A DNA stretch of 64,000 nt. It comes from Halomonas smyrnensis AAD6. Lineage in GTDB: Bacteria; Pseudomonadota; Gammaproteobacteria; Pseudomonadales; Halomonadaceae. The stretch lies in assembly GCF_000265245.1 (NCBI RefSeq), contig NZ_AJKS02000012.1:32399-96398 (forward strand), given 5' to 3'. Each line of letters starts with the position of its first letter. Position 1 is the first letter of the stretch. The notes under the pieces are model-generated. The model searched no databases. It worked only from the letters and a program-made list of their open reading frames with translations, and had not been told where the DNA came from. A program made the translations under genes and the position numbers. Of this stretch, positions 1 through 10,926 are shown in pieces.

Positions 1-1
1 G

Positions 2-1033
2 GCCCAGGCCCAGGACACCTTCGAGTGGAAGATGGTGACCTCCTGGCCGAAGAACTTCCCCGGCGTCGGCCAGGGCCCCGAGCGCCTCGCCGAGCTGGTC
101 GACCAGATGTCCGACGGCCGGCTGACCATCGAGGTGTTCGGCGCCGGCCAGCTGGTGCCCGGCTTCGAGGTCTTCGACGCCGTGTCCGAGGGCACCGCCG
201 AGCTGGGCCACTCCGCCTCCTACTACTGGAAGGGCAAGGCCCCGGCGGCCCAGTTCTTCGCCGCCGTGCCGTTCGGCATGAACGCCCAGGAGATGAACGC
301 CTGGCTGCACTACGGCGGCGGCCTGGAGCTGTGGAACGAGCTCTACGAGCCGTTCGGGGTCGACGTCATGGCCGCCGGTGCCTCCGGCGTGCAGATGGGC
401 GGCTGGTACAACGAGGAGATCAACTCGGTCGACGACCTGGACGGCCTGAAGATGCGCATGCCGGGCCTCGGCGGCGAGGTCATGAACCGCATGGGCGTGG
501 CCATCGTCAACATGCCCGGCGGCGAGATCTTCACCTCGCTGCAGTCCGGCGCCATCGATGCCACCGAGTGGATCGGCCCCTACAACGACCTGGCCTTCGG
601 CCTCCACCAGGCCGCGGACTACTACTACTATCCGGGCTGGCACGAACCGACCGTGATGTTCGAGGCGATCGTCAACGACGAGGCGTTTGCCGAGTTGCCG
701 GACGACCTCCAGGCGATCCTGCGCACCGCCATCCGCGACGTGAACGCCGACGTGCTCGACGAGTACACCGCCCGCAACAACGACGCCCTGGAGACGCTGA
801 TCAACGAGCACGACGTCGAGCTGCGTCGCCTGCCGGACGACGTGCTGGCCCAGGCCAAGGCGCACTCCGAGGACGTGGTCGCCGAGCTGGCCGAGTCCAG
901 CGAGATGGCCGGCAAGATCCACGAGTCCTACCGCGCCTTCCAGGAGAAGGTGGAGAACTACCACGCCATCTCCGAGCAGGCCTACTACAACGCCCGCAAC
1001 CCGGAAGGCGACACCACCGGCGACGCCGAGTAA
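2..1033 (+). CDS. TRAP transporter substrate-binding protein (DctP/TakP type), 5' partial
   Basis: Extracytoplasmic solute receptor of a TRAP transporter, which delivers an organic acid to DctQ/DctM permeases. The reading frame runs in from the left edge; the first visible residues (AQAQDTFEWKM) look like the end of a signal peptide followed by the mature N-terminus, so almost the whole mature protein (about 340 residues) is present. The opening block with WKMVTSWPKNFPG and the mid-protein RMPGLGGEV arginine segment resemble the TakP-like (2-oxoacid) branch; the exact ligand is inference. Any permease genes would lie upstream, outside the window, because a terminator hairpin and an opposing gene follow directly. 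Family call is firm, substrate is not. Confidence 0.88.
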   Translation, partial: AQAQDTFEWKMVTSWPKNFPGVGQGPERLAELVDQMSDGRLTIEVFGAGQLVPGFEVFDAVSEGTAELGHSASYYWKGKAPAAQFFAAVPFGMNAQEMNAWLHYGGGLELWNELYEPFGVDVMAAGASGVQMGGWYNEEINSVDDLDGLKMRMPGLGGEVMNRMGVAIVNMPGGEIFTSLQSGAIDATEWIGPYNDLAFGLHQAADYYYYPGWHEPTVMFEAIVNDEAFAELPDDLQAILRTAIRDVNADVLDEYTARNNDALETLINEHDVELRRLPDDVLAQAKAHSEDVVAELAESSEMAGKIHESYRAFQEKVENYHAISEQAYYNARNPEGDTTGDAE

Positions 1034-1050
1034 GACCACGGGTCAACCGT

Positions 1051-1080
1051 CAACAGGGCCGCCTCCGGGCGGCCCTGTTG
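1051..1080 (+). terminator. Rho-independent terminator after the TRAP receptor gene
   Basis: A perfect 13-bp stem (1051-1063 with 1068-1080) closes a TCCG loop and is followed by CGTTTGC. It sits 18 bp after the TRAP receptor stop codon and separates that gene from the convergent yqaA. Confidence 0.8.
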
Positions 1081-1097
1081 CGTTTGCAGGGGCCCGC

Positions 1098-1529
1098 CTA
1101 TCCGCAGTAGGGCGCCAGCCAGGCCTCGGCCAGCGCCAGCACCAGCGCGTAGCGCCCGCCCTTGGCGACCAGGATCCACAGCGTGGCCCGCCACCAGGGC
1201 AGCCGGAAGATGCCCGCCAGCACGGTCAGCGGATCGCCGATCACCGGGGCCCACGAGAGCAGCAGGCTGGCCTCGCCGAAGCGCCGATAGCCGCGCTCCG
1301 CCCGTGCCAGGCCTCGCGGCGAGACCGGAAACCAGCGGCGGTCCTGAAAGTGCCGGGCATAGCGCCCCAGCCCCACGTTGATCAGGCTGCCCAGCACGTT
1401 GCCCGCGGTGGCCGCCGCCCACAACGCCGGCAGCGCCCCGCCCTGGCACCACTGCCGGGCCAGCCACGCCTCGGAGCCGCCCGGCAGCAGGGTGGCGCTG
1501 GCCAGGGCAACAAGGAACAGGCTCAGCAT
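1098..1529 (-). CDS. yqaA: YqaA family inner-membrane protein (small DedA/SNARE-associated relative)
   Basis: Small polytopic membrane protein of 143 residues, the same size as E. coli YqaA. The conserved core includes an N-terminal hydrophobic helix, LLPGGSE, the GNVLGSLINVGLGRY block and a C-terminal hydrophobic pair around the WAPVIGDPLTVLAG segment, all typical of the short DedA-like YqaA group. The function is not established for the family; relatives of DedA affect lipid and membrane-potential homeostasis. It is transcribed divergently from thiD across 62 bp and is convergent with the preceding TRAP gene. Confidence 0.85.
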   Translation of the reverse strand: MLSLFLVALASATLLPGGSEAWLARQWCQGGALPALWAAATAGNVLGSLINVGLGRYARHFQDRRWFPVSPRGLARAERGYRRFGEASLLLSWAPVIGDPLTVLAGIFRLPWWRATLWILVAKGGRYALVLALAEAWLAPYCG

Positions 1530-1591
1530 GGCCGCCTGCCCGGCCGCTGGCGTATGCTAGGCGCCGGATTCACGCCACGAGACGACACACG

Positions 1592-2413
1592 ATGTCCTCC
1601 ATTCCTCATACTCTCACCATCGCCGGCTCCGACCCTTCCGGAGGCGCAGGCCTGCAGGGCGACCTCAAGACGCTCTCGGCGCTGGGCACCTATGCCACCA
1701 ACGTGATCACCGCGGTGATCGCCCAGAACACCCGAGGCGTGGCCGCCGTTCACCCGGTGCCGGCACCGGTGATCGGCGAGCAGCTCGAGAACCTGCTCGA
1801 CGACGTGCGCATCGACGCGGTGAAGATCGGCATGGTCGCCGACCGCGCCGTGGCCGAGACGCTGGCCGAGGTGCTCGGCCGCCGCCGGCCGCGCTGGATC
1901 GTACTCGACCCGGTGATGGTGGCCAAGAGCGGCGATATCCTGGTCGACGCCGCCGGCATCGCCGCGGTGCGCGACGTGCTGGTGCCGCTGGCCGATGTCA
2001 TCACGCCCAACCTGCCCGAGGCCGCGGTGCTGCTCGACGCCGAAACGCCGCGCACCCCGGACGCCATGGAGACCATGCTGCCCGCCCTGCAGGCCCTCGC
2101 GGCGCCCTACGTGCTGCTCAAGGGCGGCCACCTGAGCGGCGAGACCTGCCCCGACCTGCTGGCCACGCCCGAGCGCAGCCAGTGGCTGCCGGCGCCGCGC
2201 ATCGCCACCGAGAACCTGCACGGCACCGGCTGCGCGCTGTCCTCGGCCATCGCCGCGCATCTCGCCCACCTGCCGCCGGACGCCGACGGCGAGGCCATCG
2301 TCGGCGCCATCGGCGAGGCCAAGCGCTGGCTGCATGCCGCCCTCGACGCCAGCCCGCGGCTGGCGGTGGGCCAGGGCCGCGGGCCGGTGCACCACTTCCA
2401 CGCCCTGTGGTGA
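1592..2413 (+). CDS. thiD: Hydroxymethylpyrimidine/phosphomethylpyrimidine kinase
   Basis: Phosphorylates HMP and then HMP-phosphate to HMP-PP, the pyrimidine half of thiamine, in the cytoplasm. The 273-residue protein has the ribokinase-fold signatures: substrate motif GSDPSGGAGLQGDLKT near residue 11, and the anion-hole/catalytic GTGCALSSAIA segment near residue 209. Length is normal for a stand-alone ThiD without a fused ThiE. thiG and thiS lie about 12 kb away in this window, so the thiamine genes are scattered. No TPP riboswitch was recognised upstream. Confidence 0.93.
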   Translation: MSSIPHTLTIAGSDPSGGAGLQGDLKTLSALGTYATNVITAVIAQNTRGVAAVHPVPAPVIGEQLENLLDDVRIDAVKIGMVADRAVAETLAEVLGRRRPRWIVLDPVMVAKSGDILVDAAGIAAVRDVLVPLADVITPNLPEAAVLLDAETPRTPDAMETMLPALQALAAPYVLLKGGHLSGETCPDLLATPERSQWLPAPRIATENLHGTGCALSSAIAAHLAHLPPDADGEAIVGAIGEAKRWLHAALDASPRLAVGQGRGPVHHFHALW

Positions 2414-2512
2414 CGACGCACGAGCGGGCGGTACCGGAAAACCCACCTTGCAGGGGCCGCGGGGGGCGCCCATCCTGAAACGGCCATCTTCCGGCCGTAC
2501 GAGGGTTGTGCC

Positions 2513-3358
2513 ATGTCCCGCACCCTGCTGTTCGCCTGCGATCTCTCCGCCGAGAACCGCGCCGCCTTCGCCCGGGCCATCCGGCTGGCGAACGAGACCG
2601 GCGCCCGGCTCGACATCATCCACGTGCTCGACCCCTACCTGCCCCGCCGGGTCCTGCACGATCTGGAGGAGGCGGTGGTGGCCGACATCGCCGCCACCCT
2701 CACCGACCTCCGCGAGGACTACGCCCTCGACGAGCCGGCCAGCCTGATCCAGACCGTGGCCGGCGCGCCCTACGCCGAGATCATCCGCGAGGCCCACGAG
2801 CGCGAGGCCGACATGATCATCCTCGGCGCCCACCGCAAGCGCGGCCAGCCGGACCTGGTCACCGGCACCACCCTGGCGCGGGTGCTGCGCGGCGCGCCCT
2901 GCCCGGTGCTCTCGGTGAGCCATCCCGCCACCCAGCCGTGGCAGGACATCCTGGTGCCGGTGGACTTCTCGCTGACCTGCCGCCGCACCCTGCGCGAGAC
3001 CCTCAAGCGCTTCCCCGAGAGCCGGCTGACCCTGCTGCACGCCTGGAACATCCCCGGCGAGCGGGAGCTGGGCTCGTCGAGCGACTACGCCCGCTGGCGT
3101 GACCGCGAGGTCGCCACGCTGCGCCGCCACCTGGAGCAGGAGACCGAGCAGCTGATGGGCGAGCTCGAGCGCGTGCCCGAGGTGGAGCTGGAGCTCGAGC
3201 AGGGCGACCCGCTGGAGGTCCTGATGACCCGCCTGCGCCGCCAGCCGCCCCAGCTGCTGGCGCTGGGCAGCCGCGGCCAGCTCGGCCGCCACGGGCAGAT
3301 CACCGAGCGGCTCCTGGCCGAGCCGCACTGTGACATCATGCTGTGCCGCAGCTGGTAG
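2513..3358 (+). CDS. Tandem-domain universal stress protein (UspE-like)
   Basis: A 281-residue protein made of two UspA folds in tandem (about residues 1-140 and 145-281), similar in layout to UspE. The second domain keeps a glycine-rich nucleotide-binding segment (LGSRGQLGRHGQ) while the first ends in ILGAHRKRGQ without a full ATP motif. Usp proteins are cytoplasmic stress-response factors; the exact role here cannot be read from sequence. It stands alone, about 100 bp after thiD. Confidence 0.85.
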   Translation: MSRTLLFACDLSAENRAAFARAIRLANETGARLDIIHVLDPYLPRRVLHDLEEAVVADIAATLTDLREDYALDEPASLIQTVAGAPYAEIIREAHEREADMIILGAHRKRGQPDLVTGTTLARVLRGAPCPVLSVSHPATQPWQDILVPVDFSLTCRRTLRETLKRFPESRLTLLHAWNIPGERELGSSSDYARWRDREVATLRRHLEQETEQLMGELERVPEVELELEQGDPLEVLMTRLRRQPPQLLALGSRGQLGRHGQITERLLAEPHCDIMLCRSW

Positions 3359-3442
3359 GCCATCCCCGAGGAGTGCCTGCGCGCGCCGACCTTTCAGGCG
3401 GGCCGTGACCGACGGCGGCCTCCGCGCAAGGCCAGCGCAAAG

Positions 3443-3467
3443 CTGTACAGAATCATTACAATAAAAT
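3443..3467 (+). promoter_or_regulatory. AT-rich promoter region of the chalcone-isomerase-like gene
   Basis: The only AT-rich stretch between usp and the next gene holds a CTGTACAG palindrome (3443-3450) and a TAAAAT -10-like hexamer (3462-3467). No good -35 lies at standard spacing, so the palindrome may be an operator or part of an alternative-sigma promoter. Inference only. Confidence 0.3.
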
Positions 3468-3506
3468 AGTGTCTGCATAGGAGATTCCCATCAGGAGGAT
3501 GCCGTC

Positions 3507-4085
3507 ATGCCGATGCTGCGCCTGCCCTTCGCCGCGCTGATGCTTGCCCTGGCGCTGGCCATGGGCCTCGCCACCATGCCCGCCGGCGCGGAGGTCGTGG
3601 TCAAGAACGCCCGCTTCGACACCGTCCAGCGGGTCGACGGTCGTCCCTTCCGGATGATCGGCCACGGGCTGTTCCGCTACATGATCTGGGACGCCTACGC
3701 CGGCGCCTACTACCAGGCCGAGGGCTTTCCGCGGCCCGCGCCCCAGTCGGCCAACGTGCCGCGGCGCCTGGAGCTCGAGTACTTCCACGCCATCGAGGCC
3801 GGCGACTTCGCCGAGGTCACCCGCGATACCCTGCGCGACCAGCTCGGCGCGGCCGACTTCCGCTCGCTCGAGCCGGCGCTGTCGGCCTTCAACGCCCGCT
3901 ACCGCGATGTCTCGCCGGGCGACCGCTATGCCCTGACCTGGGACGGCGAGACCCTGAGCCTGGCGCTGAACGGCGAGTCGCTCTATGCACGACCCGAGCC
4001 GGCGCTGGCCGATGCCCTGTTCGGCATCTGGCTCGGCGAGGCGCCGCTGGGCGACGGCTTCCGGGACGACCTGCTGGGGCGCTGA
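3507..4085 (+). CDS. Chalcone isomerase-like family protein, exported
   Basis: A 192-residue protein with a clear signal peptide (hydrophobic residues about 5-27, cleavage near MPAGAEV). The remainder matches the bacterial chalcone-isomerase-like family: [21 protein letters not shown] near the N-terminus, LELEYFHAI, and a C-terminal [25 protein letters not shown] block. The bacterial members are periplasmic and lack a demonstrated flavonoid reaction, so no enzyme activity is claimed. A ribosome site (AGGAGG) lies 8 bases before the chosen ATG. Confidence 0.85.
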   Translation: MPMLRLPFAALMLALALAMGLATMPAGAEVVVKNARFDTVQRVDGRPFRMIGHGLFRYMIWDAYAGAYYQAEGFPRPAPQSANVPRRLELEYFHAIEAGDFAEVTRDTLRDQLGAADFRSLEPALSAFNARYRDVSPGDRYALTWDGETLSLALNGESLYARPEPALADALFGIWLGEAPLGDGFRDDLLGR

Positions 4086-4149
4086 ACGCGGGCGTGCTAG
4101 GCTGCCGGCTTTTGCCAGCCGCCGAGGGCGGGAAGAGAGGGAAAGTGCC

Positions 4150-4587
4150 ATGAAAGCCCTGATCCAGCGCGTTCGCCACGCCAGCGTCACCGTCGACGAC
4201 CGCGAGACCGGCGCCATCGACCACGGCCTGCTGGCGCTGATCGGCGTCGAGCAGGAAGACGACGAGCAGAGCGTCGAGCGGCTGCTGCACAAGCTGCTGC
4301 ACTACCGGGTGTTCTCCGACCGGGACGGCAAGATGAACCTCAACCTGCAGCAGGCCGAGGGCGGCCTGCTGCTGGTGTCGCAGTTCACCCTGGCCGCCGA
4401 CACCCGCAAGGGGCTGCGCCCCAGCTTCTCCAGCGCCGCGCCGCCCGCCGTGGGCCAGCGGCTGTTCGATGCCCTGGTCGAGCGCGCCCGGGCCGCCTGG
4501 CCGCGGGTCGCCACCGGCGAGTTCGGCGCCGACATGCAGGTGGCGCTGGTCAACGACGGCCCGGTGACCTTCCTGCTCGAGGGCTGA
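4150..4587 (+). CDS. dtd: D-aminoacyl-tRNA deacylase
   Basis: Hydrolyses D-aminoacyl-tRNA (and glycyl-tRNA-Ala), a translation quality-control step. The 145-residue protein begins [17 protein letters not shown] and carries the two active-site signatures of the family: [12 protein letters not shown] near residue 75 and [10 protein letters not shown] at the C-terminus, the Gly-Pro motif that enforces D-chirality selection. The ATG at 4150 is chosen over a longer upstream frame because it matches the conserved N-terminus. It converges on yheS with only 9 bp between them. Confidence 0.95.
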   Translation: MKALIQRVRHASVTVDDRETGAIDHGLLALIGVEQEDDEQSVERLLHKLLHYRVFSDRDGKMNLNLQQAEGGLLLVSQFTLAADTRKGLRPSFSSAAPPAVGQRLFDALVERARAAWPRVATGEFGADMQVALVNDGPVTFLLEG

Positions 4588-4596
4588 GCCGGCGCC

Positions 4597-6543
<1,947 letters not shown>

Positions 6544-6593
6544 GAAGGCTCCACAGGAAGGCATAGGGCCGCCGCCGTGACGACAGCCGAATC

Positions 6594-7109
6594 ATGACGC
6601 CCGATTCTACCGAATTGCCGGCCGCTCTGCGGGCCCGGCTCGCCGCCGATCCGCTATGGGACTTCGCCCTGGCGCTCTACGCCCGCCCCGGGGCGGAAGC
6701 GGCCTGCCTGCACCTGCAGGACGACGCCGGCCTCGAGGTGATCGAGCTGCTGTGGCGGCTGTGGCTGTTCCACCACGGCCTGGCCGCCGGCCCCATGCCC
6801 GACTCGGTGGCCCGCTGGCAGGCCGAGGTAACCGCGCCGCTGCGCCGGCTGCGGCGGTCGCTCAAGGCCGAGGCCGCCGAGCGCGAGAGCGTCGCCGCGC
6901 TGCGCCAGCGGCTCAAGGCCGCCGAGCTCGACGCCGAGCGCGAGGCCCTGGCCCGGCTCGAGGCGCACAGCCGCCGCGGCGATGTCACGCATCGTTCTCT
7001 CACCTCCGCCGACGGCCTGAAGGATGCACTACCTTTTCACGCCAGGCTGACAAAAGCGTCTCATCGGACGGCGCTGGAAAGGTTGAATGACCAACTTGAC
7101 CCTCAATGA
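6594..7109 (+). CDS. TIGR02444 family protein (DUF2390)
   Basis: A 171-residue protein whose N-terminal half (DPLWDFALALYARPGAEAACLHLQD, then LLWRLWL) matches the TIGR02444/DUF2390 family of uncharacterised gammaproteobacterial proteins. The middle is an Arg/Ala/Glu-rich helical segment. The gene is divergent from yheS, a pairing common in relatives, but no function is known. Its end is close to the likely teaA promoter, whose -35 element may sit inside the last codons. The C-terminal 40 residues look less conserved and lower in GC. Confidence 0.75.
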   Translation: MTPDSTELPAALRARLAADPLWDFALALYARPGAEAACLHLQDDAGLEVIELLWRLWLFHHGLAAGPMPDSVARWQAEVTAPLRRLRRSLKAEAAERESVAALRQRLKAAELDAEREALARLEAHSRRGDVTHRSLTSADGLKDALPFHARLTKASHRTALERLNDQLDPQ

Positions 7110-7124
7110 TCGCCCCACTAGCCT
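7096..7124 (+). promoter_or_regulatory. Candidate teaA promoter
   Basis: TTGACC (7096-7101), a 17-bp spacer and TAGCCT (7119-7124) form a sigma-70-like pair in the AT-richer 110 bp before teaA. In Halomonas the tea operon is known to be induced by osmotic stress; the elements controlling that here cannot be assigned by eye. Confidence 0.35.
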
Positions 7125-7221
7125 GAATAAACACTGCAAAAACAAAACGTTCTTTCGTTAGCGAATTTACCGTGATCCTGCTGGTCGCGTCGCTGACTGA
7201 ATCTGCAGAGGAAGCATATCA

Positions 7222-8244
7222 ATGAAGTCACACAAGCTGCTGGCCACCGCGGGTATCGGCGCCCTGATGCTAGGCATGTCGACGGCCGCCTACTCGGATA
7301 ACTGGCGCTATGCCCACGAGGAATACGAGGGCGACGTACAGGACGTCTTCGCCCAGGAATTCAAGCGCTACGTGGAAGAGAACTCCGACCACAACGTTCA
7401 GGTCTATCGCTTCGGTGAGCTCGGCGAGTCCGACGACATCATGGAGCAGACCCAGAACGGCATCCTGCAGTTCGTCGACCAGTCGCCCGGCTTCACCGGC
7501 GCCCTGATCCCGGCGGCCCAGATCTTCTTCATCCCGTATCTGATGCCGACCGACATGGACACCGTGCTCGAGTTCTTCGACGAGAGCAAGGCCATCAACG
7601 AGATGTTCCCCGAGCTCTACGCCGAGCACGGCCTGAAGCTGCTGCAGATGTTCCCCGAGGGGGAAATGGTGGTCACCGCCGACGAGCCGATCACCTCGCC
7701 GGAGGACTTCGACAACAAGAAGATCCGGGTGATGACCAACCCGCTGCTGGCCGAGACCTACAACGCCTTCGGCGCCACCCCGACCCCGCTGCCCTGGGGC
7801 GAGGTCTACGGCGGCCTGCAGACCGGCATCATCGACGGCCAGGAGAACCCGATCTTCTGGATCGAGTCCGGCGGCCTCTACGAGGTGTCTCCGAACCTGA
7901 CCTTCACCAGCCACGGCTGGTTCACCACCGCCATGATGGCCAACCAGGACTTCTACGAAGGCCTGTCCGACGAGGACAAGCAGCTGGTGCAGGACGCCAC
8001 CGACGCGGCCTATGACCACACCATCGAGCACATCAAGGGCCTCGCCGAGGACTCGCTCGACAAGATCATGGAAGCCTGCGACGAGTGCACCGTGACCCGC
8101 CTGGACGACGAGCAGATCGCGGCCTTCAAGGAGCGCGCCCCCCAGGTCGAGGAAGCCTTCCTCGAAATGACCGGCGACGACGGCGCCGCGCTGCTCGACC
8201 AGTTCAAGGCCGACCTCGAGGCCGTGCAACAAGCCGAAGAGTGA
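7222..8244 (+). CDS. teaA: Ectoine/hydroxyectoine TRAP receptor TeaA
   Basis: Periplasmic binding protein that captures the compatible solutes ectoine and hydroxyectoine at high salinity and hands them to TeaBC. The 340-residue protein has a signal peptide ending near STAAYSDNW, and from memory it is close to Halomonas elongata TeaA over its whole length (NWRYAHEEYEGDVQD, QTQNGILQF, PWGEVYGGLQTGIIDGQENP). Arg169 in KKIRVMTNP and Asn209 in DGQENP are the expected carboxylate contacts in this fold. The mature protein is strongly acidic, as expected for a halophile. Unusually it has a Cys286-x-x-Cys289 pair. It is the first gene of teaABCD; a terminator-like hairpin follows. Confidence 0.95.
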   Translation: MKSHKLLATAGIGALMLGMSTAAYSDNWRYAHEEYEGDVQDVFAQEFKRYVEENSDHNVQVYRFGELGESDDIMEQTQNGILQFVDQSPGFTGALIPAAQIFFIPYLMPTDMDTVLEFFDESKAINEMFPELYAEHGLKLLQMFPEGEMVVTADEPITSPEDFDNKKIRVMTNPLLAETYNAFGATPTPLPWGEVYGGLQTGIIDGQENPIFWIESGGLYEVSPNLTFTSHGWFTTAMMANQDFYEGLSDEDKQLVQDATDAAYDHTIEHIKGLAEDSLDKIMEACDECTVTRLDDEQIAAFKERAPQVEEAFLEMTGDDGAALLDQFKADLEAVQQAEE

Positions 8245-8269
8245 TCGCGATCACCTGATCGGCACGACG

Positions 8270-8298
8270 GGGGGCAGCCTGGCTGCCCCCGTTTTGTT
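8270..8298 (+). terminator. Intra-operon terminator-like hairpin between teaA and teaB
   Basis: Stem GGGGGCAG (8270-8277) pairs with CTGCCCCC (8283-8290) around a CCTGG loop and is followed by GTTTTGTTT. Placed 25 bp after teaA and about 130 bp before teaB, it could end part of the transcripts and make binding protein exceed permease. Confidence 0.7.
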
Positions 8299-8427
8299 TC
8301 CGTCCGGGCAACGTTCACCCAACGTTGACCCGCGAGGCTCCCGGCATGGCCTACAGCCGTTACGCTGCTCGACAGGGACGTCACTCTCGCGTCATGCCGT
8401 TCGCCACGATTCCAGGGAAATACGCCC

Positions 8428-9006
8428 ATGACCGACGAAGATTCCGAAAAACGCTATCGCTCCGGGCTGCCGGGCTTTCTCGGCGTCATCGACACCTTCA
8501 TCAGCAGAGTCGAGGCGGTGATCCTGGCCCTCGGCGTGCTGCTGATGGCCGCCAACACCATCGCCAACGTCATCGGCCGCTTCGCGTTCGGCGAGAGCAT
8601 CTTCTTCTCCGGCGAGATCAACCGCATCCTGATCATCATGATCACCTTCGCCGGCATCGGCTATGCGGCGCGCCACGGCCGCCACATCCGCATGTCGGCG
8701 ATCTACGATGCCCTGCCGGTGGGCGGACGACGGGCGCTGATGATCGTGATCTCGCTGTTCACCTCGCTGGTGATGTTCTTCCTGCTCTACTTCTCGGTGC
8801 TCTACATCCTCGACCTGTACGACAAGGGACGCATCCTGCCGGCGCTCGGCTTCCCCATCTATCTGATCTACATCTGGGTGCCGCTGGGCTTTCTGATCAC
8901 CGGCATCCAGTACCTGCTCACCGCCATCAAGAACCTGACGTCGCGCGACGTCTACCTGTCGACCTCGGTGCTCGACGGCTACAAGGATACGGAAACGGAA
9001 GTCTGA
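8428..9006 (+). CDS. teaB: Ectoine TRAP transporter small permease TeaB
   Basis: DctQ-type subunit of the ectoine TRAP carrier, an inner-membrane protein that pairs with TeaC. The 192-residue sequence has four predicted membrane segments (about residues 25-47, 65-80, 105-130 and 148-170). The conserved [21 protein letters not shown] and [15 protein letters not shown] blocks are typical of DctQ. It lies 31 bp before teaC. Identity follows from the flanking teaA and teaD. Confidence 0.9.
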   Translation: MTDEDSEKRYRSGLPGFLGVIDTFISRVEAVILALGVLLMAANTIANVIGRFAFGESIFFSGEINRILIIMITFAGIGYAARHGRHIRMSAIYDALPVGGRRALMIVISLFTSLVMFFLLYFSVLYILDLYDKGRILPALGFPIYLIYIWVPLGFLITGIQYLLTAIKNLTSRDVYLSTSVLDGYKDTETEV

Positions 9007-9037
9007 CGATGATGGGCACGACCCGGGGGAACGCAAA

Positions 9038-10324
9038 ATGACGACCATTATGGTGGTGACCATGATCGCCCTGCTGCTGCTGGGCTTTCCGATGATGATT
9101 CCGCTGATCACCGCGGCGGTGATCGGCTTCTTCATGATGTTCAACGGCCTGGGCCAGATGGAGACGCTGATCCAGCAGATGATGGCGGGCATCCGGCCGG
9201 CCTCGCTGATCGCGGTGCCGATGTTCATCCTCGCCGCCGACATCATGACGCGGGGCCAGTCGGCGGAACGGCTGATCAACATGGTGATGTCCTTCATCGG
9301 CCACGTGAAGGGCGGCCTGGCGGTCAGCACCGCCGCCTCCTGCACCCTGTTCGGCGCGGTCTCCGGCTCGACCCAGGCCACGGTGGTGGCGGTGGGCTCG
9401 CCGCTGCGCCCGCGCATGCTCAAGGCCGGCTACTCGGACTCCTTCACCCTGGCGCTGATCATCAACTCCAGCGACATCGCCTTCCTGATCCCGCCCAGTA
9501 TCGGCATGATCATCTACGGGGTCATCTCCGGCACCTCCATCGGCGAGCTGTTCATCGCCGGCATCGGGCCCGGCCTGCTGATTCTCGCCATGTTCTCCGC
9601 CTACTGCGTGGCCTACGCCGTGATCCGCAAGGTGCCCACCGAGCCCAAGGCCAGCTGGGGCGAGCGGCTGGGCGCGGTACGCATGGCGCTGTGGCCGCTG
9701 GGCTTCCCGGTGATCATCGTCGGCGGCATCTATGGCGGCATCTTCAGCCCCACCGAGGCCGCCGCGGCCTGCGTGCTGTATGCCATCCTGCTCGAGTTCG
9801 TGATCTTCCGCTCGCTGAAGATCAACGACATCTACGCCATCGCCAAGTCCACCGGCCTGATCACCGCCGTGGTGTTCATCCTGGTCGCCGTCGGCAACGG
9901 CTTCTCCTGGATCATCTCCTTCGCCCAGATTCCTCAGACCATCCTCGAGGCGGTGGGCATCAACGAGGCCGGCCCCACCGGGGTGCTGATCGCGATCTGT
10001 GTGGCCTTCTTCGTGGCCTGCATGTTCGTCGACCCCATCGTGGTGATCCTGGTGCTGACGCCGATCTTCGCGCCCGCCATCGAGGCCACCGGCCTGGATC
10101 CGGTGCTGGTCGGCATCCTGATCACCCTGCAGGTGGCCATCGGCTCGGCGACGCCGCCCTTCGGCTGCGACATCTTCACCGCCATCGCGATCTTCAAGCG
10201 GCCCTATCTGGACGTGATCAAGGGCACGCCGCCGTTCGTGTTCCTGCTGATCCTCGCCGCCGCCCTGCTGATCATCTTCCCGCAGATCGCCCTGTTCCTG
10301 CGCGACCTGGCCTTCAGCGACTGA
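9038..10324 (+). CDS. teaC: Ectoine TRAP transporter large permease TeaC
   Basis: DctM-type subunit of the sodium-driven ectoine TRAP carrier, carrying the transport path. The 428-residue protein has about 12 hydrophobic segments and hallmark DctM sequences: GSTQATVVAVGSPL (near residue 110), LIPPSIGMIIYGVISGTSIGELFIAGIGPG (near 150-180), FSPTEAAAACVLYA, and a C-terminal TPPFGCDIFTAIAIFKRP. It belongs to the tea operon between teaB and teaD. It ends 22 bp before teaD, which has its own GAGGAG ribosome site. Confidence 0.94.
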   Translation: MTTIMVVTMIALLLLGFPMMIPLITAAVIGFFMMFNGLGQMETLIQQMMAGIRPASLIAVPMFILAADIMTRGQSAERLINMVMSFIGHVKGGLAVSTAASCTLFGAVSGSTQATVVAVGSPLRPRMLKAGYSDSFTLALIINSSDIAFLIPPSIGMIIYGVISGTSIGELFIAGIGPGLLILAMFSAYCVAYAVIRKVPTEPKASWGERLGAVRMALWPLGFPVIIVGGIYGGIFSPTEAAAACVLYAILLEFVIFRSLKINDIYAIAKSTGLITAVVFILVAVGNGFSWIISFAQIPQTILEAVGINEAGPTGVLIAICVAFFVACMFVDPIVVILVLTPIFAPAIEATGLDPVLVGILITLQVAIGSATPPFGCDIFTAIAIFKRPYLDVIKGTPPFVFLLILAAALLIIFPQIALFLRDLAFSD

Positions 10325-10346
10325 CCGGGATTGAAGAGGAGAACTC

Positions 10347-10793
10347 ATGATGTTCAAGCGGATCATGGTGCCGGTGGACGGCTCCAAGGGCGCCATCAAG
10401 GCGCTGGACAAGGCGGTCGCGCTGCAGCGGCTCACCGGCGCCGAACTCTACATCCTGTGCGTGTTCAAGCATCACAGCCTGCTCGAGGCCTCGCTGTCCA
10501 TGATCCGGCCCGAGCGGCTCGACATCCCCGACGATGCGCTCAAGGAATACGCCACCGAGATCGCCGTGCAGGCCAAGGCCCATGCCGCGGAGCTCGGCGT
10601 GCCCGCAGACCAGGTGCGCGCCTTCGTCAAGGGCGGACGCCCCTCGCGCACCATCGTGCGCTTCGCCCGCAAGCGCGACTGCGACCTGATCGTGATCGGT
10701 GCCCAGGGCACCAACGGCGACAAGGGCCTGCTGCTGGGCAGCGTGTCGCAGCGGGTGGCGGGCTCCGCGCACTGCCCGACGCTGGTCGTCTGA
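10347..10793 (+). CDS. teaD: Universal stress protein TeaD
   Basis: A 148-residue single-domain Usp protein encoded as the last gene of the tea operon. In H. elongata, TeaD is an ATP-binding protein that lowers ectoine uptake through TeaABC, so this is probably the operon's own regulator. The ATP-binding signature is present at the C-terminus: [19 protein letters not shown] fits G-2x-G-9x-G-S. Two ATGs occur in tandem (10347, 10350); GAGGAG at 10336-10341 suits either. Confidence 0.92.
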   Translation: MMFKRIMVPVDGSKGAIKALDKAVALQRLTGAELYILCVFKHHSLLEASLSMIRPERLDIPDDALKEYATEIAVQAKAHAAELGVPADQVRAFVKGGRPSRTIVRFARKRDCDLIVIGAQGTNGDKGLLLGSVSQRVAGSAHCPTLVV

Positions 10794-10926
10794 CACCGCT
10801 CGACCTCCCCTGTGCCGAGTCGGTCCGCGCGCCGTTGCGACGGGTGCGGAACCGACCCGGCCCTGTTAGAGTCCCAAGGGTCCCATTCACCGATGGCGCC
10901 AAGGCGCCGGAGTACAAGGCATTTTC

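Noticed and set aside
10819..10856. Terminator after teaD
   Set aside because: GTCGGTCCGC and GCGGAACCGAC form a bulged stem, but a 17-base loop and no T tract follow, so it is not called as a terminator; it may be only a leader structure of the FKBP gene.
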